The position numbers were made by a program, and so were the translations under genes. This document shows positions 18,007-25,423 of a stretch of DNA of 58,104 nucleotides, piece by piece. The stretch lies in contig JAKELU010000014.1 of the NCBI GenBank assembly GCA_022760735.1, positions 589-58,692 on the forward strand, in the 5' to 3' direction. Position 1 is the first letter of the stretch; each line of letters opens with the position of its first letter. This stretch comes from Firmicutes bacterium FC7 (GTDB lineage: Bacteria > Bacillota > Clostridia > Tissierellales > Tissierellaceae). Under the pieces are notes generated by a model that searched no databases, had not been told where the DNA came from, and saw only the letters and a program-made list of their open reading frames with translations.

Positions 18007-18393
18007 ATGAGTATTAAGAAGGAAATGCTTGATAAGAAAAATTGGGCTATTGTTGGAGTTTCAGCCAAGAAGGATAAATGGGGATATAAAATTTATAAGA
18101 TTTTAAAAGAACATAATTATAATACCTTTGGAATTAGTCCGAATTATGATGAAATTGAAGGTGATAAAATCTATCAAACACTTCATGATCTACCAGAGAA
18201 GATAGACGTTGTTGATATGGTAGTTTCACCAAAAATAGCATTAAACATACTAGAAGAAGCTAAGGCGTTGGGCATAGAATATATATTTTTCCAACCAGGA
18301 ACTTATAATGCTGATGTTGTTTCAAAGGCTGAGGAACTAGGTCTTAAATACCTTATAGGAGATTGTATTTACGCAACTTTAAGAAATATGTAA
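18007..18393 (+). CDS. CoA-binding domain protein (YccU-like)
   Basis: A 128-residue single-domain protein with a Rossmann-type CoA-binding fold like the N-terminus of succinyl-CoA synthetase alpha. It starts with NWAIVGVSAKKDKWGYKIYK, and later has EYIFFQPGTYNADVV, where the usual family stretch is W-x-Q-x-G. No catalytic function is assigned to the family. The gene lies 50 bases after the YigZ-like gene and ends in a bidirectional terminator. Confidence 0.85.
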   Translation: MSIKKEMLDKKNWAIVGVSAKKDKWGYKIYKILKEHNYNTFGISPNYDEIEGDKIYQTLHDLPEKIDVVDMVVSPKIALNILEEAKALGIEYIFFQPGTYNADVVSKAEELGLKYLIGDCIYATLRNM

Positions 18394-18427
18394 AAAAATA
18401 GGTCAGTTATTATGACCTATTTTTTTT
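18392..18427. terminator. Bidirectional terminator
   Basis: Stem AAATAGGTCA/TGACCTATTT with A-run on the left and T-run on the right. It serves the CoA-binding gene on plus and the TauE/SafE pair on minus. Confidence 0.8.
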
Positions 18428-18763
18428 AAAAAATTCATATATTCCTACTGCTAATAAAAAAATCCCAAAATATCTCCTAAGGTTATCCTCTTCTATCTTA
18501 ATAGCTATTATTGAACCTACTAATGCTCCTATTATTCCACCTATGATTATTTTTTTATTGTATTTACTATCAAGATTACCTTCTTTTTTATGTGTAATTA
18601 AGGCTATTATGGCAGATGGTATGAAAACTACTAGATTAACACCTTGAGCTTGTATTTGAGCAACCTCGCTAAACAATACAAGTGATGGTATTAAAATAAC
18701 TCCACCACCTATGCCCATGCCGCTAATAATGCCTGATAGAAGTCCTGTTAGTATTAGCTTCAT
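18410..18763 (-). CDS. TauE/SafE (TSUP) family half-protein, C-terminal-type half
   Basis: A 117-residue membrane protein with about four segments. It carries one copy of the family repeat (GLLSGIISGMGIGGGVILIP), whereas standard TauE/SafE transporters have two copies in about 250 residues. I place the start at ATG 18763, which overlaps the stop of the upstream half as ATGA and has AAGGA 11-15 bases before it; an upstream in-frame start at 18802 would read through the other gene. TSUP proteins move sulfite, sulfonates or other sulfur or organic anions. The substrate here is unknown. The two halves probably assemble together. Confidence 0.8.
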   Translation of the reverse strand: MKLILTGLLSGIISGMGIGGGVILIPSLVLFSEVAQIQAQGVNLVVFIPSAIIALITHKKEGNLDSKYNKKIIIGGIIGALVGSIIAIKIEEDNLRRYFGIFLLAVGIYEFFKKNRS

Positions 18764-19119
18764 TTCCAAATCATCCTTATGGCAGTATAAATTATTACAC
18801 AACCAAAGATTTTTCTTAAAATGTTTCCTGGTATTTTGTTTAGAATTTTTGCACCTATATAGCTACCTATTAAAGCCCCAATCATCACTAAGAAACTAAT
18901 TCTAAGAGGGATAGTATTATTGAAGAAATAAACAATTGTGCTTATTAAAGTTAAAGGAAAAATAATTGAGATTGCCGTTGCATGAGCTTTATATTCTTTT
19001 AAACCTAAAATAAAGACAAGAGCAGGTACTATTATCATCCCACCACCTGATCCAAAAAGTCCGTTGACTAAGCCTGTTATAAGCCCTAAAGATATTAATT
19101 TAAAATTATTGTTTTTCAT
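18760..19119 (-). CDS. TauE/SafE (TSUP) family half-protein, N-terminal-type half
   Basis: A 119-residue membrane protein with about four segments and the family repeat GLITGLVNGLFGSGGGMIIVP at its N-terminus. It ends naturally after the fourth segment (GCVIIYTAIRMIWK). Together with the next gene it equals one full-length transporter. The ATGA overlap with the downstream half suggests coupled translation and roughly equal amounts. I see no sign that one gene was broken by a frameshift: each half has its own start, stop and repeat. Confidence 0.8.
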   Translation of the reverse strand: MKNNNFKLISLGLITGLVNGLFGSGGGMIIVPALVFILGLKEYKAHATAISIIFPLTLISTIVYFFNNTIPLRISFLVMIGALIGSYIGAKILNKIPGNILRKIFGCVIIYTAIRMIWK

Positions 19120-19240
19120 AGCAAACTCCTATAATATATAGTTGTATCACTTTAATACTAATGTCACCAAAAAAAATTTAGATATACATATATCATTTTT
19201 AGAAGTAGTATATTATACTATCAGAAATTGAATAAAACTG

Positions 19241-19269
19241 TTGGTATAATTGGTTTCTTGTGCTAAAAT
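19241..19269 (+). promoter_or_regulatory. Probable promoter of yebC
   Basis: TTGGTA (19241-19246), 17 bases, TAAAAT (19264-19269) with TG one base before the -10 box. The yebC start is 33 bases downstream, after GAGGAG. Confidence 0.6.
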
Positions 19270-19302
19270 AGAAAAGGCAATAATATATGAGGAGTGAATT
19301 AA

Positions 19303-20040
19303 ATGGCTGGACATTCCAAATGGAATAATATAAAAAATAAGAAAGGTAAAGAAGACGCAAAACGTGCTAGTATATTTACTAAATTAGGTAGATATATAAT
19401 GGTAGCAGCAAGAGATGGTGGACCAGACCCGGATTATAACCCAGCTTTAAAAACTGCTATAGAAAAAGCAAAAGCAGCAAATATGCCAAATGACAACATT
19501 GAAAGAGCTATTAAAAAAGGCTCAGGTGAATTGGATGGTGCTGCATACGAGGAGATAATATATGAAGGATATGGACCATCAGGAGTAGCGGTTATAGTTT
19601 CATGTTTAACGGATAATAGAAACAGAACAGCATCAGATGTAAGACATGCATTCGATAAGAATGGTGGTAACCTAGGCACTACTGGCTCAGTTTCCTTCAT
19701 GTTTGATAGAAAAGGAGTAATTGCTATAGAAAGAGAAGATTCCATAGATGAAGATGAACTAACTATGTTAGCAATAGACTTAGGTGCAGAGGACTTTGAG
19801 TCTGATGAGAATGGATTTGAAATTACAACTAGTGTAGAAGATTTCAACTCTGTAAGAGATGGATTATCCGAAGCAGGATATAAATTTGCAATGGCTGAAA
19901 TAAGCTACATACCACAAAATACAGTAACTCTTACAGATGAAGAGGCTATAAAGAAAATGACAAAATTAATAGATATGCTTGAAGATAACGACGATGTTCA
20001 AGAAGTATATCATAACTGGGAAATGCCAGAGGAAGAGTAA
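19303..20040 (+). CDS. yebC: YebC/PmpR family protein
   Basis: A 245-residue protein of the YebC/PmpR family. It begins with the family signature [18 protein letters not shown] and contains [20 protein letters not shown] and [14 protein letters not shown]. The family is described both as a DNA-binding regulator and as a translation factor that helps ribosomes over proline-rich stretches. Length is typical. It is monocistronic, with its own promoter and a hairpin terminator. Confidence 0.93.
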   Translation: MAGHSKWNNIKNKKGKEDAKRASIFTKLGRYIMVAARDGGPDPDYNPALKTAIEKAKAANMPNDNIERAIKKGSGELDGAAYEEIIYEGYGPSGVAVIVSCLTDNRNRTASDVRHAFDKNGGNLGTTGSVSFMFDRKGVIAIEREDSIDEDELTMLAIDLGAEDFESDENGFEITTSVEDFNSVRDGLSEAGYKFAMAEISYIPQNTVTLTDEEAIKKMTKLIDMLEDNDDVQEVYHNWEMPEEE

Positions 20041-20059
20041 AGATTAAATTTGAAAGTTT

Positions 20060-20110
20060 AAAAGAACACCAATTATTCTATTTAAAAGAGTAATGGGTGT
20101 TTTTCTTTTT
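20060..20110 (+). terminator. Terminator after yebC
   Basis: Long imperfect stem: AACACCAATTATTCT pairs with AGAGTAATGGGTGTT, followed by a T-rich tract. Confidence 0.75.
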
Positions 20111-20183
20111 GAAGTTAGTTATAAAAATGAAGGATAAAGTATATCTTTACTTTTACAGTAAAACAGGCTAATTTTACTATTAG

Positions 20184-20211
20184 TTGAAATTTGCTTTAAT
20201 CTTAGTATAAT
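20184..20211 (+). promoter_or_regulatory. Promoter of the 57-residue ORF
   Basis: TTGAAA (20184-20189), 16 bases, TATAAT (20206-20211). Near-consensus sigma-A boxes, 50 bases ahead of the small ORF. Confidence 0.65.
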
Positions 20212-20261
20212 TAAATTCTAATTTTCCATAATAATATTAATAATAATATAGGAGGTTAATT

Positions 20262-20435
20262 ATGGAAGGTCAGGAGAATTTCGAACACATCAAAGAAAGG
20301 TTTATTTCTGCAGATTTGGATGATAAAATAGAAATATATACAACTGTTCAGGGGTTATCTGTTGAGCAATATAAAGAGTTATTAAGATACTTTCCTATAA
20401 AGCATCTAGCGGAATTAGAAAAAGCAATGAGTTAG
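20262..20435 (+). CDS. Small acidic soluble protein, unknown
   Basis: A 57-residue ORF with a strong AGGAGG site 7 bases before ATG 20262, a near-consensus promoter and a clean terminator. Such a complete setting for one short reading frame supports a real gene. The protein is charged and mostly helical in appearance, with no membrane segment or cysteine (starts MEGQENFEHIKERF, ends AELEKAMS). The stretch YTTVQGLSVEQYKELLRYFP looks like a helix-turn-helix or adaptor fold, but I do not recognise a family. Confidence 0.7.
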   Translation: MEGQENFEHIKERFISADLDDKIEIYTTVQGLSVEQYKELLRYFPIKHLAELEKAMS

Positions 20436-20468
20436 GGATGAAGCATTTACTTCATCCTTTTATTTTTT
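20436..20468 (+). terminator. Terminator after the 57-residue ORF
   Basis: GGATGAAG/CTTCATCC stem, six-base loop, T-rich tail. Confidence 0.8.
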
Positions 20469-20504
20469 TATAATATATTTAATGTTTAGATAGGGGGAAT
20501 TTAA

Positions 20505-21167
20505 ATGAAAAGATTACTTGCGTTATTTTTAATTATTTCTTTATCAATTACGTTTTTAATGATAGCTATAGAAAGCAATGCATATAACATAAATTATTAT
20601 TTGAAGGCGTTTAAAAAACACAACATCGAAGATATCACTGGAAAGAACATGAGTCAATTAGAAGAAATAGCAAATAGCTTAATAGAATATCTTAAAGGAA
20701 ATGGATATGATGAACTATTAACACCATATTTCAATGACAAAGAAGTAGCACATATGAAAGATGTGCAAGATTTATTTGATAAAGCAAGATTGATTAAGTT
20801 TATAGGTTTATTTACATCTTTTATTCTAATTGTTCTCCTTGTAAATAAAATAGGAGCTAAGAAAATGGGTAAAGTATTGTTCTTAGGCTTATTTGCTAAT
20901 CATGTTATAATTTTGCTACTTACTTTAATAATATCTACAAACTTTAATAAATACTGGACTATTTTTCATCATATTTTCTTTACAAATGACTTATGGCTTT
21001 TGAATCCAGAGACTGATTTAATGATTCAGATGCTTCCAGAACCTTTTTTTAGTGGTATAGCTATAAATATTGTGTTATCTTTTTTCCTTTACCTGTCAAT
21101 AATACAGTTAGTTGGATTGTATTTTATGAAGAGAGGTAGAGATAAATGGAAAGGTTTGAAAAATTAA
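20505..21167 (+). CDS. TIGR01906/DUF1461 family integral membrane protein
   Basis: A 220-residue membrane protein with an N-terminal hydrophobic segment, an outside loop of about 75 residues and three further segments. The stretch FTNDLWLLNPETDLMIQMLP near residues 160-180 is characteristic of the DUF1461 family. No biochemical function is established. It overlaps the next gene by 22 bases, so the two are probably translated together. Confidence 0.8.
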   Translation: MKRLLALFLIISLSITFLMIAIESNAYNINYYLKAFKKHNIEDITGKNMSQLEEIANSLIEYLKGNGYDELLTPYFNDKEVAHMKDVQDLFDKARLIKFIGLFTSFILIVLLVNKIGAKKMGKVLFLGLFANHVIILLLTLIISTNFNKYWTIFHHIFFTNDLWLLNPETDLMIQMLPEPFFSGIAINIVLSFFLYLSIIQLVGLYFMKRGRDKWKGLKN

Positions 21168-22075
21168 AGAACCGATATGAGAGAAAAAAGGAAGAATCAA
21201 TAATAAAAGATTATTATTCAAAGGAAATATACAAAGGAAAAACCTATAAAGCAGTTTTTCTAGACAAAATAGCCATGGTAATTATTCTTTTTTCATTATT
21301 TACATTTCTGTACTCATCAATAATAAATACATTGACTTTTTCAGTATTATTAAGTCTTTTAACTGTGACTATTATTACCAAGGGTATTATATCCTTAAGA
21401 GATAAACGTGTCGATACAAAAATTCAAAAGATAAATGAAGAATTAAAAAGTAATAGGGTAATTAGAGAGCTCTCTCAAATGAATCGTGAAGAATTTATTA
21501 ACTATTGTAAGGAGTTACTAGAAAAATATTATTTTAATGAATTTGTTCACGGTGAAGATGGAATAGACCTAATAGGTAAAATCCAAAATAAAACTTACGC
21601 TGTTAAATGCATTAAGTCGTCAATGGAAGATAAAATAATCCGCAAGAAAGTGGATGATTTCCATAATTACATTAATTACCTAGGCTACGATGAAGGAGTA
21701 ATTATTACTAACTCATATTTTCAAGATGAGGTGAAAGATAACACTTCTTTAATATTACTTGATTTCAAGGATTTAAAGGATATCTTAAAAAATATAAATG
21801 AGTATCCATCAGATGAAGAGATTAGAAATTATATAAAATATCGTCATGATGATTACAAGAAAGGTTTGCAAACTCAGATTTTAACATTCGACATTAGAAA
21901 GATAGCCAAGTTATACATTATTTCTATAATTTTATACACAATCTCCTTCTTTGTAAGCTATAGGGTATATTATAGGATCGTTGCAGTAATTACATTTTTG
22001 ATTGCTACTATTATTGGTTGTGCGAAGATAACTGAATATGTAAGAATGAACAGTAAATTATCTTTACATAAATAG
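21146..22075 (+). CDS. Membrane-embedded Mrr-like restriction-endonuclease-fold protein
   Basis: A 309-residue protein with two N-terminal hydrophobic segments (about 42-85), a central cytoplasmic domain (about 110-215) and two C-terminal segments (about 248-290). The central domain resembles the Mrr catalytic domain: FINYCKELLEKYYF, then GEDGIDLIGK, then TYAVKCIKS where classical members have V-Q-C-K. The Gln of the Q-x-K motif is therefore Lys and the register of the second Lys is shifted, so nuclease activity is uncertain. It overlaps a DUF1461 gene. It could be a membrane-bound DNA-binding or nuclease protein; no methylase is nearby. Confidence 0.6.
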   Translation: MERFEKLKNRYERKKEESIIKDYYSKEIYKGKTYKAVFLDKIAMVIILFSLFTFLYSSIINTLTFSVLLSLLTVTIITKGIISLRDKRVDTKIQKINEELKSNRVIRELSQMNREEFINYCKELLEKYYFNEFVHGEDGIDLIGKIQNKTYAVKCIKSSMEDKIIRKKVDDFHNYINYLGYDEGVIITNSYFQDEVKDNTSLILLDFKDLKDILKNINEYPSDEEIRNYIKYRHDDYKKGLQTQILTFDIRKIAKLYIISIILYTISFFVSYRVYYRIVAVITFLIATIIGCAKITEYVRMNSKLSLHK

Positions 22076-22102
22076 TTGAAAAATATATAATTATGATAGA
22101 TT

Positions 22103-22252
22103 GACAGAGTAGGTAAAGAGCGTTAAGTGTTAAAGGATGGGAAGTTGCCTTTAAACGAAAGAATTATCTGCGATTCTTTACCGCATCCGCTGCCCATTAA
22201 AGATTCTCTTTCTTTAGTGTGACAGTAACTGTCAACTAAAAAGAAAGGAGAA
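22103..22252 (+). promoter_or_regulatory. Tetrahydrofolate (THF) riboswitch controlling folT
   Basis: The aptamer spans about 22103-22195. It has the THF-riboswitch elements GAGTAGGTAAAGAGCG, TTAAGTG, GGATGGGAAGTT and CCGCATCCGCTGCCC in the right order. Downstream, 22203-22217 can pair with 22235-22252, which contains the GGAG ribosome site (22247-22250), around an inner TGACAG/CTGTCA stem. This suggests control of translation: a folate-bound aptamer would leave the site sequestered. The switch mechanism is inferred from base pairing by eye. Confidence 0.85.
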
Positions 22253-22258
22253 TAAGAG

Positions 22259-22801
22259 ATGAGAAACAATAAAAAAACCATGGATATTAGGACTATTGTT
22301 AAAGCAGGCTTTTTAGTAGCTATAAGCATTGTTATGACAAGGTTTGCATTTGTAATGCTACCTATTGCGGGTGTTTCAGCTCTACGCATCAGCTTTGGAG
22401 AAATGCCTCTTATGCTATCAGGTTTTTTGTTTGGGCCTCTAGTTGGAGGATTAACTGGAATAGCAGCAGATCTATTAGGGGTCTTAATTAATCCTCAGGG
22501 ACCTTATTACCCAGGGTTTACTATTAGTTCAATGATGTGGGGCATTTTGCCTGGGATTATAACCTATATATTAGAAAAAAAAGTACCTATTTCAAAAATG
22601 TTTTCATTTAAATTTGTTTTAGTTTCTGTAGCGATATCATCGATAATAGTAACACTATTAAATACTGTATGGTTATCTGATTTATTTGGGACTGCTATAA
22701 TTATATTATTACCACCAAGATTATTAAGTGCGGCAATTAGCATACCAATACTAAGTATACTTTTAACTGCAATTTTAAAGTACGCTAGGAGATTTATGTA
22801 A
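22259..22801 (+). CDS. folT: Folate ECF transporter substrate-binding (S) component FolT
   Basis: A 180-residue membrane protein of the ECF S-component fold, about six segments. Family features include RISFGEMPLMLSGFLFGPLV and GLTGIAADLLGVLINPQG. FolT proteins bind folate and work with the shared EcfA1-EcfA2-T module encoded elsewhere. The THF riboswitch directly upstream supports the substrate assignment. The start ATG 22259 follows GAAAGGAG, which is inside the proposed switch helix. Confidence 0.88.
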   Translation: MRNNKKTMDIRTIVKAGFLVAISIVMTRFAFVMLPIAGVSALRISFGEMPLMLSGFLFGPLVGGLTGIAADLLGVLINPQGPYYPGFTISSMMWGILPGIITYILEKKVPISKMFSFKFVLVSVAISSIIVTLLNTVWLSDLFGTAIIILLPPRLLSAAISIPILSILLTAILKYARRFM

Positions 22802-22815
22802 TAATAGGTGAATAT

Positions 22816-23409
22816 ATGAAAAAAGTATTGGCTTTAATGGGAAGTCCTAGGAGAAATAAGAATACTGAAACGCTTTTAGATTATTTATTAGAAGGTATCG
22901 ATAGATCTAACTTTGAAGTGGAAAAAATAATATTAAGAAATTTGAACATAAATTATTGCACAGGATGCGAGCATTGTGGTAAAACATCAAATTGTGTATT
23001 TAAGGATGATATGTCTAAAATATATGATAACTTTGATAATTGTGACATTATTATCCTTGCAAGCCCGATTTATTTTAATTCTATTACAGGTTTAGCAAAA
23101 AATGTTGTAGACAGATGTCAGAGGTATTGGTCCATTAAATATGTGCTTGGGAACAATTACAAAAGAAATCAAGAAAGAAAAGGTATATTTTTAAGTGTAG
23201 GTGGTGCAACATTTTCTCACAATCAATTTGATGGTGCAGTTCCTGTAATTGATTATTTCTTTAAAGCCATTAATGCAAATTATGTGGGTAATTATTTCGT
23301 ATCTAATACAGATGAAATACCTGTAGAAGACAGAGTTAATATAAAAAATGAATTATATAGAATCGGTAGAGAAATTGATGAACATAAGAACTTTTATCTT
23401 CATAGATAA
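22816..23409 (+). CDS. Flavodoxin-like NAD(P)H-dependent FMN oxidoreductase, iron-sulfur flavoprotein type
   Basis: A 197-residue protein with the FMN-binding start MKKVLALMGSPRRNKNTETL and the second phosphate-region motif ILASPIYFNSITGLAKN. Three cysteines in CTGCEHCGKTSNC near residues 49-61 resemble the cluster-binding segment of archaeal and clostridial iron-sulfur flavoproteins, though a fourth Cys is not obvious. Electron-transfer or reductase role; substrate unknown. It lies 14 bases after folT, so it may share the THF riboswitch transcript, and ends in a strong terminator. Confidence 0.8.
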   Translation: MKKVLALMGSPRRNKNTETLLDYLLEGIDRSNFEVEKIILRNLNINYCTGCEHCGKTSNCVFKDDMSKIYDNFDNCDIIILASPIYFNSITGLAKNVVDRCQRYWSIKYVLGNNYKRNQERKGIFLSVGGATFSHNQFDGAVPVIDYFFKAINANYVGNYFVSNTDEIPVEDRVNIKNELYRIGREIDEHKNFYLHR

Positions 23410-23421
23410 AAGTTCTTTTTT
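23386..23421 (+). terminator. Terminator after the FMN protein gene
   Basis: Fourteen-base stem (AAGAACTTTTATCT arm) with a short loop and T6, overlapping the 3' end of the gene. Confidence 0.85.
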
Positions 23422-23498
23422 GTCTCGGGATTATTAGCGAATTCTTAGGGTAACAATATTTAAAAGAACATTAATCTCATAATAAGGGGATTTTATAT

Positions 23499-23526
23499 TT
23501 GAATTAAATTAAATTAATTGTATAAT
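23499..23526 (+). promoter_or_regulatory. Promoter of pduL-deoC
   Basis: TTGAAT (23499-23504), 16 bases, TATAAT (23521-23526), 33 bases ahead of the pduL start. Confidence 0.65.
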
Positions 23527-23559
23527 TAGTATGTAATGTTAAAAAGAGGAGGATGTATT

Positions 23560-24132
23560 ATGAAAACACAATTACCAATAGCATTATCCAATAGACATAT
23601 TCATTTAAGTCAAAAAGACTTAGATATATTGTTTGGAGAAGGATATGAATTAACAAAAGCAAAGGATTTATCCCAACCAGGTCAATATGCCTGTGAAGAA
23701 AAGGTAGATTTAGTGGGACCAAAAAGAACTATTAGTGGTGTAAGAATACTTGGACCTGTAAGATCAGAAACTCAAATAGAGGTTTCCATTGCAGATGCAA
23801 TTACATTAGGTGTAAGCCCAGTAATAAAAAATTCTGGAGATTTAGAAGGTACTCCTGGGGTAAAAGTTGTTGGTCCTAAGGGAGAAGTTGAATTAGATAA
23901 AGGTGTAATAGTTGCTGCTAGACATATTCATATGCACACAACTGATGGAGAAGAATTTGGTGTGGCAGATAAGGATATAGTTAAGGTTAAGGTTAATGGA
24001 CCTAGAGGCCTAGTATTTGACAATGTATTAGTTAGGGTACATCCAACATATGCGTTAGAAATGCATGTTGATGTTGAAGAAGGTAATGCAGCTGGAGTAA
24101 AGAATGGAGATATTGTTGAATTAATAAAATAG
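23560..24132 (+). CDS. pduL: Phosphate propanoyl/acetyltransferase PduL
   Basis: A 190-residue phosphotransacylase that interconverts acyl-CoA and acyl-phosphate, unrelated to Pta. The zinc-binding His motifs SNRHIHLS (near residue 15) and AARHIHMH (near 127) and the two PduL repeats are present. I chose ATG 23560 because AGGAGG lies just before it; an in-frame ATG at 23536 would put that site inside the coding region. No microcompartment shell genes or N-terminal targeting extension are seen. The next gene, deoC, is 9 bases on. Confidence 0.9.
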   Translation: MKTQLPIALSNRHIHLSQKDLDILFGEGYELTKAKDLSQPGQYACEEKVDLVGPKRTISGVRILGPVRSETQIEVSIADAITLGVSPVIKNSGDLEGTPGVKVVGPKGEVELDKGVIVAARHIHMHTTDGEEFGVADKDIVKVKVNGPRGLVFDNVLVRVHPTYALEMHVDVEEGNAAGVKNGDIVELIK

Positions 24133-24141
24133 GAGGTAGCT

Positions 24142-24792
24142 ATGAATAGTATACCATCGATGATTGATCACACATTACTTAAACCTGATGCGACAAGAAG
24201 TATGATTAAAAAATTATGCAATGAAGCAATTGAGAACAATTTTGGTGCAATCTGTGTAAATCCTTATCATGTAAAATATTGCAAAGACTTATTAAAGGAT
24301 TCTGAAGTAAAGGTTGCTACGGTTGTTGGTTTTCCGTTAGGAGCTAATACTAAAGATGTAAAAGCATTTGAAACTAAAGATGCTATTAAAAATGGAGCAG
24401 ATGAAATTGATATGGTAATAAACATAGGTGCACTAAAAGATGGAGATTTTGATACTGTAAAAGATGATATTTTAGCTGTTGTTGAGGCTACAAATGGTAA
24501 AGCTTTAGTTAAAGTTATAATTGAGACTTGTCTATTAAATGAAGAGGAAAAGAAAATGGCCTGCAAATTAGCAATGGAAGCAGGTGCTGATTTTGTTAAA
24601 ACTTCTACTGGTTTTAGTACAGATGGTGCTAAGGTAGAGGATATAAGATTAATGAAATTAGTTGTTGGTGACAAGCTAGGTATTAAAGCATCAGGTGGAG
24701 TAAGGGATTTACAAGCTGCAAGAGAAATGATCGAGGCTGGTGCAACAAGATTAGGAACTAGTTCTGGTGTAAAAATAGTTAAGGAAATTTAA
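24142..24792 (+). CDS. deoC: Deoxyribose-phosphate aldolase DeoC
   Basis: A 216-residue class I aldolase that splits 2-deoxyribose-5-phosphate into acetaldehyde and glyceraldehyde-3-phosphate. Visible motifs are DHTLLKP at the N-terminus, [12 protein letters not shown], the Schiff-base lysine in FVKTSTGF and the second lysine in [16 protein letters not shown] precedes the start. It forms an operon with pduL and ends in a terminator. Acetaldehyde made here could become acetyl-CoA and, through PduL, acetyl-phosphate; that link is inference. Confidence 0.94.
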   Translation: MNSIPSMIDHTLLKPDATRSMIKKLCNEAIENNFGAICVNPYHVKYCKDLLKDSEVKVATVVGFPLGANTKDVKAFETKDAIKNGADEIDMVINIGALKDGDFDTVKDDILAVVEATNGKALVKVIIETCLLNEEEKKMACKLAMEAGADFVKTSTGFSTDGAKVEDIRLMKLVVGDKLGIKASGGVRDLQAAREMIEAGATRLGTSSGVKIVKEI

Positions 24793-24817
24793 AGGGGATT
24801 ATTTCCCCTTTTTTTAT
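24791..24817 (+). terminator. Terminator after deoC
   Basis: AAAGGGG/CCCCTTT stem with T-run, starting at the deoC stop. Confidence 0.85.
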
Positions 24818-24872
24818 ATCTCTTTGAATTATTTTAGTAAAAAGTGTAAGACTAAAATGAGGAGGGATATTT

Positions 24873-25322
24873 ATGAAGAAAAGATTAATTTGTTTTTCTA
24901 TAGTATTATTGATATTGTTAAGTGCTTGTACAACTAACAATCAATTTGATCAAAGTGTTGAAGAAGAGCAAATGGCAGTTATACCTGTTGGTGGTACAGA
25001 TAATGAAATTTTAGAAAGATCAGAAAATATTTCTGATGTTGTTGTTGAACTTTTTGGTATTGATGATGCAACTACTATTATATTAAATGATACTGCAATA
25101 GTTGGGGTGAAAATGGCTTATGATCAACAACTCACTGATGAAACAAAATTGGTTATTGAAGATAAAGTCTTATCCTTTGATAAAAATATAACTAATGTGC
25201 TTATAACTGATAAGGATAAGATCTTTAGTGAGATTAGCGATATAATTTTCAACCTATTACAAGGTAAATCATATGATAATTATGTAAATCAAATAAGTAA
25301 AATTATGAATAAAATAAAATAA
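24873..25322 (+). CDS. YhcN/YlaJ-type sporulation lipoprotein
   Basis: A 149-residue lipoprotein. The signal peptide ends in the lipobox LSAC with Cys19. The mature domain, with ISDVVVELFGIDDATTIILN and a run reading VGVKMAYDQQLTDE, resembles the YhcN/YlaJ family of spore-membrane lipoproteins that affect germination in Bacillus. AGGAGG precedes ATG 24873. Monocistronic with its own terminator. Family assignment is moderate; the exact role is not known. Confidence 0.72.
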   Translation: MKKRLICFSIVLLILLSACTTNNQFDQSVEEEQMAVIPVGGTDNEILERSENISDVVVELFGIDDATTIILNDTAIVGVKMAYDQQLTDETKLVIEDKVLSFDKNITNVLITDKDKIFSEISDIIFNLLQGKSYDNYVNQISKIMNKIK

Positions 25323-25344
25323 AGCCCTACAACGGGCTTTTTTT
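25319..25344 (+). terminator. Terminator after the YhcN-like gene
   Basis: AAAGCCC/GGGCTTT stem, TACAAC loop, T-run. Confidence 0.85.
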
Positions 25345-25423
25345 AAAATTAATAGAATTTATAATGCAAAAGACGTAAAATATATATAATGGGTATAGTA
25401 ATACTAATTAGGGAGGTAGAGAT

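Noticed and set aside
18764-18802. Longer N-terminus for the TauE/SafE C-half
   Set aside because: It would overlap the upstream half by 43 bases and adds a polar, cysteine-containing stretch before the first membrane segment; ATG 18763 with ATGA overlap is better.
18410-19119. A single frameshifted TauE/SafE pseudogene
   Set aside because: Both halves have own start, stop and repeat motif, with a functional ATGA junction.
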